Positions 8,483-16,928 of a stretch of 64,000 nt of DNA are shown one piece after another. Origin of the DNA: Megasphaera sp. AM44-1BH. Its GTDB lineage: Bacteria > Bacillota > Negativicutes > Veillonellales > Megasphaeraceae. The notes below the pieces were generated by a model. The model searched no databases, had not been told where the DNA came from, and saw only the letters and a list, made by a program, of their open reading frames with translations. The stretch spans positions 396,797 through 460,796 of the forward strand of contig NZ_QSFA01000001.1 in NCBI RefSeq assembly GCF_003467125.1, written 5' to 3'. Numbering within the stretch: position 1 is the stretch's first letter; each line of letters begins with the position of its first letter. The position numbers and the translations under genes are program-made.

Positions 8483-9232
8483 TTATTCGTATGTATGACA
8501 GAGGACACGGTGCAGGAATTTCTTCGTCCGTTCTTCTTTCGGATGTTCGAAAATATCTTCCGATGTCCCTTCTTCAACGATGACACCGCCATCCATAAAA
8601 ATGACATGGGTCGCTACATCGCGGGCAAACTTCATTTCATGGGTTACGACGATCATCGTCGTTCCGGCCTTTGCCAGATCCCGCATGACTTTCAGTACTT
8701 CGCCGACCAGTTCCGGATCCAGCGCCGACGTCGGTTCATCGAATAAGATGACATCGGGCTTGACAGCCATGGCCCGGGCAATCCCTACGCGCTGCTGCTG
8801 CCCGCCGGAAAGCTGGGAGGGATAGTAATCCATGCGCTCTGCCATGCCGACCCGCTGCAATGCGTCGCGGGCAATGGCTTCGGCTTCTCCTTTCTTCATG
8901 CCTCTGCCCGTCGTGAGGCCGAGTGTCACGTTCTCAAGGACCGTCTTATTAGCGAAGAGGTTATATCCCTGAAATACGAAAGCTGTTTTTTTCCGTACAG
9001 CCGTGATTTCTTTTGTCGAAGGATGGCTGAGATCAATGTGCATGCCGGCAAAATCCATTTCTCCGGCATCGGCCTTTTCCAGAAAATTCAGACAGCGCAG
9101 GAATGTCGTCTTCCCCGACCCGCTGGGGCCAAGGATGACGACGACATCGCCTTTTTCAATATCCATATGCACGTCTTTCAGAACTTCCAGATTGCCAAAG
9201 CTCTTGCGGACGTGTTTGATTGACAATAACAT
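8483..9232 (-). CDS. Polar amino acid ABC transporter, ATP-binding protein (GlnQ/TcyN type)
   Basis: This 249-residue ABC ATPase has Walker A GPSGSGKTT (about residues 34-42), Q-loop VFQGYNLF, signature LSGGQQQR, Walker B VILFDEPTSALD and the H-loop histidine in VVTHE. It belongs to the polar amino acid uptake family. SD AAGGAG precedes the ATG. It is the last gene of a five-gene operon (methyltransferase, binding protein, two permeases, ATPase) under a T-box leader whose features fit cysteine, so cystine or a related sulfur amino acid is the likely substrate. Confidence 0.92.
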   Translation of the reverse strand: MLLSIKHVRKSFGNLEVLKDVHMDIEKGDVVVILGPSGSGKTTFLRCLNFLEKADAGEMDFAGMHIDLSHPSTKEITAVRKKTAFVFQGYNLFANKTVLENVTLGLTTGRGMKKGEAEAIARDALQRVGMAERMDYYPSQLSGGQQQRVGIARAMAVKPDVILFDEPTSALDPELVGEVLKVMRDLAKAGTTMIVVTHEMKFARDVATHVIFMDGGVIVEEGTSEDIFEHPKEERTKKFLHRVLCHTYE

Positions 9233-9249
9233 GGAACCAATCTCCTTTC

Positions 9250-9957
9250 TTATGCATCGGCCCGGAAGGCACCTACGTGCTGTTCCGCAAATTTATACGC
9301 CAGCTGGATGACCGTGCATACGATGAGATATACAATAAACACATCCAGGTACGATTCAATATAGTTATAACCGTAAGAAGCGGCAATTTTCCCGATAGCC
9401 AGCACATCTTTGACAGTCATAAGGAATGCCAGCGACGTCCCTTTGATCAGGTTGACCGTAATATTGCAGACCGCCGGCAGCGCTACGACCATGGCCTGGG
9501 GAATGATGACCTTACAGTAGGTCTGAAATTCCGAAAGGCCAATAGAAACACCGGCTTCGAGCTGCCCCTTCGGTATGCTCAGCAGAGCCGAACGGAATAC
9601 TTCTGCCAGAAGGGCAATGGTATTCAGGGAAAAGACGACGACTGCATACCAGAATGGATCGACACTGTCGAAGACATTGAAATCCGAACCAAGAGATTTG
9701 ACCACGACGTTCAGAAAACTCGGCAGCAGACTATAGAGAAGCAGAATCTGCAGAATAATGGGGGTCCCCCGGACAAAGGAGATGTATGCCTGGGTAAGGC
9801 CGCTGCCGATGAGGTTGCCTTTAATGCGGAGAACTGCCATATAAAAGGCAACCGGAGCCGCAATGATAAGGCTGAGAGCTGTCAGGCCCAGAGTCGTTCC
9901 GATACCACCCCATACCTTATAAAAGGTTTCTATCATAAATGTATAATCCAGTTCCAT
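9250..9957 (-). CDS. Polar amino acid ABC transporter permease
   Basis: This 235-residue membrane protein of the HisM/GlnP family has about five transmembrane helices and the EAA loop (EAGVSIGLSEFQTYCKVIIPQA). The region FVRGTPIILQ is typical of amino acid permeases. It pairs with the next permease to form a heterodimeric channel, as in Bacillus TcyL/TcyM. The ATPase gene follows after 17 bp. Confidence 0.9.
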   Translation of the reverse strand: MELDYTFMIETFYKVWGGIGTTLGLTALSLIIAAPVAFYMAVLRIKGNLIGSGLTQAYISFVRGTPIILQILLLYSLLPSFLNVVVKSLGSDFNVFDSVDPFWYAVVVFSLNTIALLAEVFRSALLSIPKGQLEAGVSIGLSEFQTYCKVIIPQAMVVALPAVCNITVNLIKGTSLAFLMTVKDVLAIGKIAASYGYNYIESYLDVFIVYLIVCTVIQLAYKFAEQHVGAFRADA

Positions 9958-9973
9958 ACGTGCACTCCTTTTC

Positions 9974-10768
9974 CTAGCCCTGACGCTGAATGCGCCGCAT
10001 CAGCGATGGTACATTCTTCCATACAGGCAGCATGCGGGCCTTTGCCCGTGCCGGATTCTTCGCCCGGAGGCTCTGCCCCTTGTCCAGGTGTTCTTCCAGC
10101 CGGAGGAACCCTTTGGCAATACAGGTCGTCATGATCCAGTACACAATCATGCAGGCCAGATAAATTTCCACACCATACGCCCCGAAGTTCTGGGCAATGA
10201 TCAGATTTCCCTTGCCTATCATATCGATGAGTCCGATGGTATAGGCCAGGGCCCCTTCTTTCAGCAAGTTGATGACGGAATTGCCAAAGTTCGGCAGGGC
10301 AATGACCGTAGCCTGGGGCAGCATGACCTGACGGAATGCCTGGAACGGGGACAGGCCAATGCTGACCGCCGCTTCATACTGTCCTTTTGGGACGGCCTGA
10401 TAGGCGGCCCGGAATACTTCCGAAATATAGGCGCCAAATAACAGAGTAAAAGTGATGATGGCAAAAACGGCACGGTTCGTATCGTTGATGTCATAATCAG
10501 TCATCGATTCTATCAGTTTGGGCAGGCCATAAAACACGATGAACAACAGGACAATAGAAGGCGTGCAGCGCATGATATAGATATAGCCGTTGGCAATCCA
10601 GCGCAGCACGCGGTGGCGGCCCGTCCTGGCCCAGGCCAGTATCATCCCCAGCAGAGAGCCGAGGAGGATACTTGTGACGGCTACGAGCAAAGTCACGTCC
10701 AGATAGGACAGAAGGTCCGGTATGACCTGTACGATCATGGACGGATCAAATACTCTCGTACTATTCAC
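9974..10768 (-). CDS. Polar amino acid ABC transporter permease
   Basis: This 264-residue HisM/GlnP-family permease has an EAA loop (EAAVSIGLSPFQAFRQVMLPQA) and the RCTPSIVLLF region. It is longer at its C-terminus than its partner, with a basic cytoplasmic tail. It lies 16 bp from the downstream permease and 19 bp from the binding protein gene, so the unit is clearly one operon. Confidence 0.9.
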   Translation of the reverse strand: MNSTRVFDPSMIVQVIPDLLSYLDVTLLVAVTSILLGSLLGMILAWARTGRHRVLRWIANGYIYIMRCTPSIVLLFIVFYGLPKLIESMTDYDINDTNRAVFAIITFTLLFGAYISEVFRAAYQAVPKGQYEAAVSIGLSPFQAFRQVMLPQATVIALPNFGNSVINLLKEGALAYTIGLIDMIGKGNLIIAQNFGAYGVEIYLACMIVYWIMTTCIAKGFLRLEEHLDKGQSLRAKNPARAKARMLPVWKNVPSLMRRIQRQG

Positions 10769-10787
10769 AATGCACTCCTCCTCTCAC

Positions 10788-11651
10788 TTACTGTCCGATA
10801 TACTGGGACAGGCTTTCACCAAAATATTTCTGTTCCAGTTCGGCAATCTTTCCTTCATCACGAAGTTCTTTGATAGCCTTATCGACTTCGTCTTTCAGTT
10901 TCGTTTCTTTCTTATTGATCAACGGATAAGTCGGGATGCCTTTGTAACGAATATAGGCCAGCTGATCATTGAACTGATGATACGGGGCATCGTCTTTTAC
11001 AATATTGTTCTTGTAGCTCAGTTCAACTTCCAGATAGGCATCATAGCGGCCTTCCATGACCCAGCTGTAGGCATCGGCAATCTGGAATGCTTCCGACGAC
11101 TTCAGGTCGATGGGCTTGTCCGGATGTTCTTTGTTATACGTATCGATGACCATGTAACGCGCATCCTGCGGGGCAATCGGCACGAGTTTGCCACTGTGCT
11201 GGGCAAAGGAATCCATGTCTTTTACTTTATCGGCTTCATCTTTGCGGATGACCAGGCCGATGACGCTGGCACCGATGTAATTATCAGTAAAGAGATATTT
11301 CTTTTCCCGGGCTGCCGTTTTCCAGATGCCCTTGGTACCAATGGTGTATTTCCCCGATTCGACGCCAATCAGAAGATCATCGTCCGAGGTTGGCGTGAAT
11401 TTCCATTCATACTGTGGCAGTTTCTTGGCAACTTCTTTCATGACTGCCACTTCAAAGCCGTCGGCTTCGCCTTTGTCATTGACGAAATCATAGGGCACAT
11501 AGTAATTCGTATAGGCTACATTGACGACCTTTTTCTTACCGCCATCACCAGCTGCGGCACTGTCTTTCTTGCTGCATCCGGCAAGACCGGCTGCAACGAC
11601 ACCAATCAGAGCGGCTGTGATGACAAATTTCCCTAATTTTTTTATATTCAT
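10788..11651 (-). CDS. Amino acid ABC transporter substrate-binding lipoprotein
   Basis: This 287-residue solute-binding protein (family 3) has a signal peptide ending in the lipobox LAGC (Cys at about 26) and a Ser/Lys-rich linker. The mature domain has an early YVPYDFVNDKGEADGFEVAVMK region, typical of polar amino acid binders. It is closest in layout to the TcyJ/TcyK cystine group. It lies between the URO-D-family gene and the first permease gene. Regulation by the upstream T-box supports cysteine or cystine as cargo. Confidence 0.88.
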   Translation of the reverse strand: MNIKKLGKFVITAALIGVVAAGLAGCSKKDSAAAGDGGKKKVVNVAYTNYYVPYDFVNDKGEADGFEVAVMKEVAKKLPQYEWKFTPTSDDDLLIGVESGKYTIGTKGIWKTAAREKKYLFTDNYIGASVIGLVIRKDEADKVKDMDSFAQHSGKLVPIAPQDARYMVIDTYNKEHPDKPIDLKSSEAFQIADAYSWVMEGRYDAYLEVELSYKNNIVKDDAPYHQFNDQLAYIRYKGIPTYPLINKKETKLKDEVDKAIKELRDEGKIAELEQKYFGESLSQYIGQ

Positions 11652-11691
11652 GATGAAATCCCCCTATATGCTTTACCAGTTATGTAATCGA

Positions 11692-12696
11692 TTATTTTGC
11701 AGCTTCCCGTACCCATTCAAACCGCTGCCAGTCTGTATCGCGCGGCACCGTGCAGTCTGCACCGAGGATGATGCCCTGCCGTCCGGCACGATTCAGGATA
11801 CGCTTCGTTTCAGCCTGTACTTCGTCTTTCGTACCCTTGTACAGTACTTCCGTTTCCAGATTGCCAAATCCGCCGAGAGCAGCGCGGCCGCCAAAAATCT
11901 TCCGTCCTTCTTCCAGGGGAACGCCTTCGACGACAGCTGCCCAATTAATGGTTTTTACATCGTAATCGGCATACCAGGTCAGGTCATTGCGGTGGCCGGA
12001 CCAGCCGCAGATATGAAGGATATTGTAATCGCTGGCACTATTGGCAGCGGCGAGGATTTGTTTTTCACCCGGTGCCAGTACCTGATCATAGACATCTTTC
12101 GTAATTCCGTCGCCGAGAAGATTCTGGAGACTGAAGTAGATGCCCGTCGCTCCGCCTTCGGTAATAATCCGTCGGGCGAGTTTTGCCAGGTCTCCGGAAA
12201 TGACATCCAGCCCCTGCCGCACAGCATCGGCATCTTCCCGTACGAGGCGGCTCAGCCAGGCATCGCCCTGAGTAATATCAGGGAGCATGAACTTCACGGT
12301 CGTACCGGCGCAGAAGAGGTTATAAAACATAGCCACGTCATTGCCATACTTGCTGGTCAGTCTCCTGGCATAGGCAATCTGTGTCGTAAACCACGGATCA
12401 TCATCCGAAAGAGGCTGGATCTTTTTGAAGTCAGCAGCGTCTTTTATATTGAATGCTGTTCTATTTTCATAAGGGAAAAATCCATCGGTCATGATTTTTA
12501 CAAAATCCGGCTTCACCGTTTCGATGTATTTCGCCTGTCCCGCATAGAGCTGTTCTATCAATTCCGGGTGCTGGAACGAATCGGAATGAATTTCATCTCC
12601 CAGGAAATGGAACCAGAATCCCGAAGGGACCCGGTCTACGGGCTTGTTGTCCATAGCGGCCAATACTAGTTCTTTTTTACTCTGTGTCATTGTCAT
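11692..12696 (-). CDS. URO-D family methyltransferase-like protein
   Basis: This 334-residue protein of the uroporphyrinogen decarboxylase superfamily is of the methyltransferase (MtaA/CmuA-like) type, not HemE. It contains H-x-C in HICGW and a later Cys in GADC, the His-x-Cys...Cys zinc site that activates a thiol acceptor in MtaA/MtbA-type enzymes. The start at 12696 follows GGAGGAGG; an ATG two codons later is also well placed. It is the first gene after the T-box leader and precedes an amino acid importer. I infer a role in moving a methyl group to or from a thiol such as an S-methylated cysteine or homocysteine. No corrinoid protein gene is nearby. Confidence 0.75.
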   Translation of the reverse strand: MTMTQSKKELVLAAMDNKPVDRVPSGFWFHFLGDEIHSDSFQHPELIEQLYAGQAKYIETVKPDFVKIMTDGFFPYENRTAFNIKDAADFKKIQPLSDDDPWFTTQIAYARRLTSKYGNDVAMFYNLFCAGTTVKFMLPDITQGDAWLSRLVREDADAVRQGLDVISGDLAKLARRIITEGGATGIYFSLQNLLGDGITKDVYDQVLAPGEKQILAAANSASDYNILHICGWSGHRNDLTWYADYDVKTINWAAVVEGVPLEEGRKIFGGRAALGGFGNLETEVLYKGTKDEVQAETKRILNRAGRQGIILGADCTVPRDTDWQRFEWVREAAK

Positions 12697-12788
12697 GTCC
12701 TCCTCCATTACTCCCATCATATTTCCTGCATTTTTGAAATATAATTCGAAACATTGGTTACATATTCTTGTTTTCCCCATTTAAAGGC

Positions 12789-12822
12789 AAAAAAAACACC
12801 GTCTCCTATGACAGAGACGGTG
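12789..12822 (-). terminator. T-box leader terminator
   Basis: Transcribed on the minus strand: ACCGTCTCT pairs with GGAGACGGT and is followed by eight T residues. It follows the T-box core directly and is the attenuation terminator. Confidence 0.85.
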
Positions 12823-13033
12823 GTCCGTGGTTCCACTCTGCTTACAGCAAACGCTGTATCTCGATACCCGTAACGTGGGAAATCCGTATGTGCCTACTCC
12901 ATTCGGCCCATCCGCTCGCGGAGGCATTCCAGCGCATTTGGCTTCTGCAGGAACTCTCAGCCTGGATTCCTGCTCTCTGTGTGACCGCCTGCGTGTACTT
13001 GTTCCGGTCTTGGCGTTTCCAATGTTTACGAAC
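12789..13033 (-). promoter_or_regulatory. T-box riboswitch, probably tRNA-Cys specific
   Basis: The minus-strand leader of about 240 nt contains the T-box core AGTGGAACCACGG (12837-12825), CAGAG/CTCTG arms for an antiterminator, a terminator, and stem I elements AGTA, AGAGAG and GCTGAGAG around a CAGGAA/TTCCTG distal stem. The bulge reads UGGA, whose variable A would pair with a U73 discriminator, the base found in bacterial tRNA-Cys. A UGC triplet followed by G (12936-12934) is a plausible specifier. The T-box identity is strong; the cysteine assignment is an inference supported by the downstream transporter. Confidence 0.85.
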
Positions 13034-13062
13034 ATAGTACACTTTCAAACAGCACTTGTCAA
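13034..13062 (-). promoter_or_regulatory. Promoter of the T-box operon
   Basis: TTGACA (13062-13057) and TACTAT (13039-13034) on the minus strand are 17 bp apart. Transcription would start at about 13027, giving the T-box leader. Confidence 0.85.
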
Positions 13063-13113
13063 GTAGACTTTTAAAATTTTAGAACATAATTCGATTTAAT
13101 TTTTGAAAAGTCA

Positions 13114-13884
13114 TTATTCCCCGTATGAATATCCCGGATTCAGAGTCATGCTGCGGCCGCCGGAAATTTCAAGAGATGCCGCTGTCATATACGATGCCTG
13201 TGAACTGGCCAGAAACACGATAGGCCCGGCAATTTCTTCCGGTTCAGCGGCACGACGCAACAGGCAGGTCCTGCTCTGTTTTTCCAGATCATCGGCGGCA
13301 ATCGTCGCCCGGACCAGTGGTGTCAGCGTAAACCCCGGCAGAATGGACACGACGCGGATGTGTTTCGATGCTACTTCTCCGGCAAAGGTATTGGTGAAGT
13401 TGACGACGCCGGCTTTAAACGCCCCGTAGAGTGTTGCCCGCCCGGACGTGGCACACCGTGCAGCCAGGGATGCCACATTGACGATAACTCCTCCCTGACG
13501 GGACAAATATGGCACAGCTGCCTGACTTCCCATGACGACAGATTTAAAATTGACAGCATAGGTCTGATCGATTTCTTTTCCTGTATACCACGTCCCTTTC
13601 CGGGCGATGGTCGCGCCTACATTATTGACCCACACATCGATACGGCCGAATCTGTCAAAGACACGACGGGCAAAGTCATGGACTTCCTCTTCCTTCGTCA
13701 TATCGCAGGGAACGCCAAATGCCCGCGGCCCCAGGTTGGCCACAGCCTGTTCCAGGACATCTTTCCTGCGCCCGCAGACAGCTGCATATGCCCCTTCGGC
13801 AATAAAAGCCCGGGCAGCAGCAAACCCAATGCCTTCACTGCCTCCGGTAATAACGGCTACTTTATTCTGTAATCCCATATCCAT
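13114..13884 (-). CDS. Short-chain dehydrogenase/reductase (SDR)
   Basis: This 256-residue classical SDR has the cofactor motif TGGSEGIG, NNVG, an active-site Ser in NVASLAA and YxxxK (YGAFK). The second residue after the beta-2 strand is basic (CGRRKD), which suggests NADP(H). The start at 13884 follows AAAGGAG; a longer reading to 13962 has no SD. It is divergent from the GlcD-type dehydrogenase. The substrate is unknown; the annotation '3-oxoacyl reductase' would be generic. Confidence 0.85.
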   Translation of the reverse strand: MDMGLQNKVAVITGGSEGIGFAAARAFIAEGAYAAVCGRRKDVLEQAVANLGPRAFGVPCDMTKEEEVHDFARRVFDRFGRIDVWVNNVGATIARKGTWYTGKEIDQTYAVNFKSVVMGSQAAVPYLSRQGGVIVNVASLAARCATSGRATLYGAFKAGVVNFTNTFAGEVASKHIRVVSILPGFTLTPLVRATIAADDLEKQSRTCLLRRAAEPEEIAGPIVFLASSQASYMTAASLEISGGRSMTLNPGYSYGE

Positions 13885-13906
13885 ACAAATCACTCCTTTT
13901 CGGTAT

Positions 13907-13935
13907 AGTTTAGCAGACATAGTCACATATTGCAA
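13907..13935 (-). promoter_or_regulatory. Promoter of the SDR gene
   Basis: On the minus strand TTGCAA (13935-13930) and TAAACT (13912-13907) are 17 bp apart. Confidence 0.6.
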
Positions 13936-13945
13936 ATCAGAATAA

Positions 13946-13975
13946 ACGTTTCCTCTTTCCAACGGATAGAAACGT
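13946..13975. promoter_or_regulatory. Inverted repeat between divergent SDR and glcD-type genes
   Basis: ACGTTTC (13946-13952) and GAAACGT (13969-13975) form a perfect 7-bp inverted repeat 16 bp apart, next to both promoters. It is a possible shared operator. Confidence 0.4.
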
Positions 13976-14022
13976 GATAGAATATACGCATACTCAATCT
14001 ACTTTATGACAGGAGGCACATC

Positions 14023-15423
14023 ATGGAAACCTATCAATCCATCACACCGGAAATCATCGAAAAGCTCAAGGCCATTACGGGCCCTTCGTATGTTAAAACC
14101 GACAAGGACATCCTGGTACAGTACCAGACAGACTACGAAACGGACCCGCGCCGGTTCCATCTGCCGGAAGCGGCTGTCATCCCGGCCAATGCCGAAGAAA
14201 TTTCCCAGATTGTCAAGCTGGCCAACGAATACCATTTCCCCATTACCGTCCGCAGTGGCGGCACGAGTCTGGCAGACGGCGCCATCCCCGTCTGCGGTGG
14301 CCTGGTCCTGTGTATGGAACGGCTCAACAAAATCATTGAACTCAATGAAGAAGGCATGTACATGACCGTCGAAGCCGGCGTGCGTACGGTAGACCTGCAA
14401 AAAGAAGCGAAAGCCCACGGCCTGCTCTACGCCGGGGATCCGTCCAGTGCCGAAAGCTGCATGATTGGAGCCAATCTGGCCACCAATGCTGGCGGTCTCA
14501 AAGCCGTCCGCTACGGCGTTACCCGCCATCAGGTATACTGCCTGGAAATGGTCACTCCCACAGGCGACATCGTCGAATGCGGCCGCATCCTGAAAAAATG
14601 CTCCACCGGCTACGACCTGGAACAGCTCATCATCGGCAGTGAAGGAACGCTGGGCATCATCACCAAAGTCACAGTCAAGCTCATTCCCCTGCCGCCGTAC
14701 CGCTTTGACGTCCTTGCCGTATATACAGACCCGCGCAAGGCCCTGTATATGGTTCCCAAACTGCTCAAAGCCGGCATCGACCCGACGAGCGTAGAATACA
14801 TGGATAACTCTTATGTCCGCAATACGGCCGATTACTGCCATTATTCGGATATGCCCCATTATGAAGACGGCATTTACGTCATCATCACCGTAGAAACATT
14901 CCGCGAAGACGAACTGGACAGCAAGATGGAAAGCGTCTGCACCATCTGTGAAGAATCGGGAGCTGTCGATGTCCTCGAAGCCGATGAACGCATCTGGAAC
15001 ATGCGCCGCAATGTCCAGACATCGTGCGAAATGGTCAGCAAAGTCTTCCTTACCGATGATGTCGTCGTACCGGTCCATAAAATCGCTTCAACCATCGAAA
15101 AAATCATGGAAATCGGAGAAGACTACCCGTTCCAGGTCAAAATCAATGCCCATATCGGCGACGGCAATCTGCATATCGTCCTGTGCAAGATGGATATGAG
15201 CGATGAAGAATGGGAAACGAGCGTCGAAAAATTCCATCAGCAGGTATACGCCTATGCTTACAGCGTCGGTGGCCGTCTGGCCGGTGAACACGGCATCGGA
15301 GCCAAAAAGCTCAAATACATGGAAGAATTCACTCCAAAGGGAGAACTGGCTATCATGAAAACCATCAAACGGGCCATGGATCCCAACAACATCCTCAATC
15401 CGGGAAAACTGATTGATGCGTAG
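14023..15423 (+). CDS. FAD-binding 2-hydroxyacid dehydrogenase (GlcD / D-lactate dehydrogenase type)
   Basis: This 466-residue VAO/PCMH-fold flavoprotein has an FAD-binding half (TVRSGGTSLADGA, residues about 70-90; GSEGTLGI near 205) and a C-terminal FAD-oxidase domain with HIGDGNLH and GEHGIG, which carry the metal site and active-site histidines. Homologues include the flavin/zinc D-lactate dehydrogenase, D-2-hydroxyglutarate dehydrogenase and glycolate oxidase GlcD. No etfAB or Fe-S partner gene is adjacent. D-lactate is the most plausible substrate in a lactate-using anaerobe, but the sequence alone does not decide. The SD is AGGAGG. Confidence 0.85.
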   Translation: METYQSITPEIIEKLKAITGPSYVKTDKDILVQYQTDYETDPRRFHLPEAAVIPANAEEISQIVKLANEYHFPITVRSGGTSLADGAIPVCGGLVLCMERLNKIIELNEEGMYMTVEAGVRTVDLQKEAKAHGLLYAGDPSSAESCMIGANLATNAGGLKAVRYGVTRHQVYCLEMVTPTGDIVECGRILKKCSTGYDLEQLIIGSEGTLGIITKVTVKLIPLPPYRFDVLAVYTDPRKALYMVPKLLKAGIDPTSVEYMDNSYVRNTADYCHYSDMPHYEDGIYVIITVETFREDELDSKMESVCTICEESGAVDVLEADERIWNMRRNVQTSCEMVSKVFLTDDVVVPVHKIASTIEKIMEIGEDYPFQVKINAHIGDGNLHIVLCKMDMSDEEWETSVEKFHQQVYAYAYSVGGRLAGEHGIGAKKLKYMEEFTPKGELAIMKTIKRAMDPNNILNPGKLIDA

Positions 15424-15424
15424 A

Positions 15425-15460
15425 AAAAGCGGCTGTCGTCCGAAGACAGCCGCTTTTTTT
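15425..15460 (+). terminator. Intrinsic terminator after the glcD-type gene
   Basis: AAGCGGCTGTC pairs with GACAGCCGCTT, and a T run follows. Confidence 0.9.
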
Positions 15461-15467
15461 GAGTATT

Positions 15468-15542
15468 AAGTTTGTAGTTTGTAGTTTTTAGTGAAGGCTT
15501 TTAATCTTAAAGCCACCTTCTACAAACTCCGTACTACAAACT
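15468..15542. repeat. Imperfect long hairpin built from 'TTTGTAGT' repeats
   Basis: Copies of TTTGTAGT at the left and ACTACAAA at the right flank a GGCTTT/AAAGCC stem (15496-15514). It reaches the MFS gene stop codon and may act as its terminator or be a small dispersed repeat. Confidence 0.5.
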
Positions 15543-16701
15543 ATCTTTCCTTCAAAATTTGCAATGCCATGACCGACATGACGACCAGAAGGACCGTGAC
15601 CAGCCCGAAGGAGGCATACAGGCTGAACGCCCGTCCAATGAAGCCGAGGACAGCCGGAGCCAGCAGGATGCCGACATAGCCAATGGTGCTGACAGCCGAA
15701 ACGGCATCCGCCACGGGCATGACCTTCTGTGTACCCAGCAATGAATAAAAGACCGGTACCGTGTTGGCACATCCCACACCGATGAGAATGAATGCGACAA
15801 AGAGCATCAGCCCTTGTTGCAACAGGAGAATACCAAGAAACCCTGCAAAGGCAATGGGCAGGGAAACTGCCAGGATACGACGGCTGCCAAAATGCATGAC
15901 AAGGGAATCGCCGGGCAGCCGCATGAGAAAGGCAGCTGCCGTAAACAGCGTCAGTCCCAGTCCGGAATGAGAGATATCCACACCCTTTTCTGTCGTCAGG
16001 AATACACCGCTCCAGTCATTGATAGACCCTTCGACAAGAAAGGAAATGGTGCAGATGATACCGATAAGCAGAATATATGGTTTAGGCCGGGTAAAATGAG
16101 AAGAACCGCTTTTTTCCTGTCTGTCCTGCATCAGCTGGGGCGCAAAGAAGACGATACACAAAGCAATGATCATGGTTGCTGCCAGAGCTACCAGTTTCCA
16201 GTACAGTCCCAATGAAAGAAGCAGGGCAAAAAAAGCAGCTCCGGAAAAATTTCCCAGAGACCACATGGCCTGCAGTCCTGACATGAGCCGCTTATGGATT
16301 TTCCGTTCCATATAAATTCCATTGATATTGACTACAACATCCGAAAGCCCAAGGGACGCTCCCAGTACGACAGCACACCCTATAGCGCCGGCATAAACTG
16401 GCATATGACATAACCCATTAAGGCAGACTATCATTCCCAGGCCCCCCAGCGTCAGCGAACGGCGGCATCCCAGCCGTGCCGCAACAGCACCGGCAAAAAA
16501 CATCATGACTAAGGCCCCCGCTCCCAGCGCGAGCAGCAGAATGCCCAGATGGTCATCAGGTATTTCCAGATTGCGTTTCAAAAAGGGAATGAGGGACGCC
16601 CAGGCCGTAAAGCCAAATCCTCCGAGAAAATAAAATGCCTTTGCAGCATATATTTCCCAACGTATCTTTTTCTTATGCTGCATACATTCTGTATATCTCA
16701 T
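15541..16701 (-). CDS. MFS transporter (YbjJ/FucP-like)
   Basis: This 386-residue protein has about 12 transmembrane helices and two MFS halves. The start at 16701 follows GGAGGTGA. Upstream in-frame codons belong to the structured leader and are not translated in my reading. It is monocistronic, with a promoter at 16870-16899 and a leader of about 160 nt that ends in a terminator-like hairpin. The substrate is unknown; identifying what the leader senses would be informative. Confidence 0.85.
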   Translation of the reverse strand: MRYTECMQHKKKIRWEIYAAKAFYFLGGFGFTAWASLIPFLKRNLEIPDDHLGILLLALGAGALVMMFFAGAVAARLGCRRSLTLGGLGMIVCLNGLCHMPVYAGAIGCAVVLGASLGLSDVVVNINGIYMERKIHKRLMSGLQAMWSLGNFSGAAFFALLLSLGLYWKLVALAATMIIALCIVFFAPQLMQDRQEKSGSSHFTRPKPYILLIGIICTISFLVEGSINDWSGVFLTTEKGVDISHSGLGLTLFTAAAFLMRLPGDSLVMHFGSRRILAVSLPIAFAGFLGILLLQQGLMLFVAFILIGVGCANTVPVFYSLLGTQKVMPVADAVSAVSTIGYVGILLAPAVLGFIGRAFSLYASFGLVTVLLVVMSVMALQILKER

Positions 16702-16722
16702 CGAACTGTCACCTCCACAGAC

Positions 16723-16863
16723 AAAAAAAGCCGGACAAGAACCGGCATACCGTCTATATCTTAGTTCGACAGATACCTGTACGCAGATATCTGTTCTCCG
16801 ATATATCGTCTGCCGACATCTTATCCGGCTGCATACATTACGATTATACACCCTCCGATGAGC
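16723..16863 (-). promoter_or_regulatory. Attenuator-like structured leader (candidate riboswitch of unknown class)
   Basis: On the minus-strand RNA, a GC-rich terminator (GCCGG/CCGGC, then seven U) ends 22 nt before the start codon. Its 3' arm can instead pair over 11 bp with an upstream segment (16829-16819 with 16740-16730, one G-U pair). That helix would enclose further paired blocks: CGGCA/TGCCG, TATATC/GATATA with internal loop GGAGA facing CGAACTAA, and an 11-bp hairpin (16794-16784/16779-16769). These mutually exclusive structures look like ligand-controlled termination. Confidence 0.6.
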
Positions 16864-16869
16864 ACATAT

Positions 16870-16899
16870 ATTATAGCACGAAAAGAAGAATCCTGACAA
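16870..16899 (-). promoter_or_regulatory. Promoter of the MFS transporter leader
   Basis: On the minus strand TTGTCA (16899-16894) and TATAAT (16875-16870) are 18 bp apart. Confidence 0.7.
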
Positions 16900-16928
16900 G
16901 GACCGGGGAACTTCCGGCGTACTCCAGG

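Noticed and set aside
12934..12937. Methionine AUG as T-box specifier
   Set aside because: The overlapping AUG is followed by C rather than the usual purine, and the UGGA bulge does not fit the A73 discriminator of tRNA-Met. UGC for cysteine fits better.
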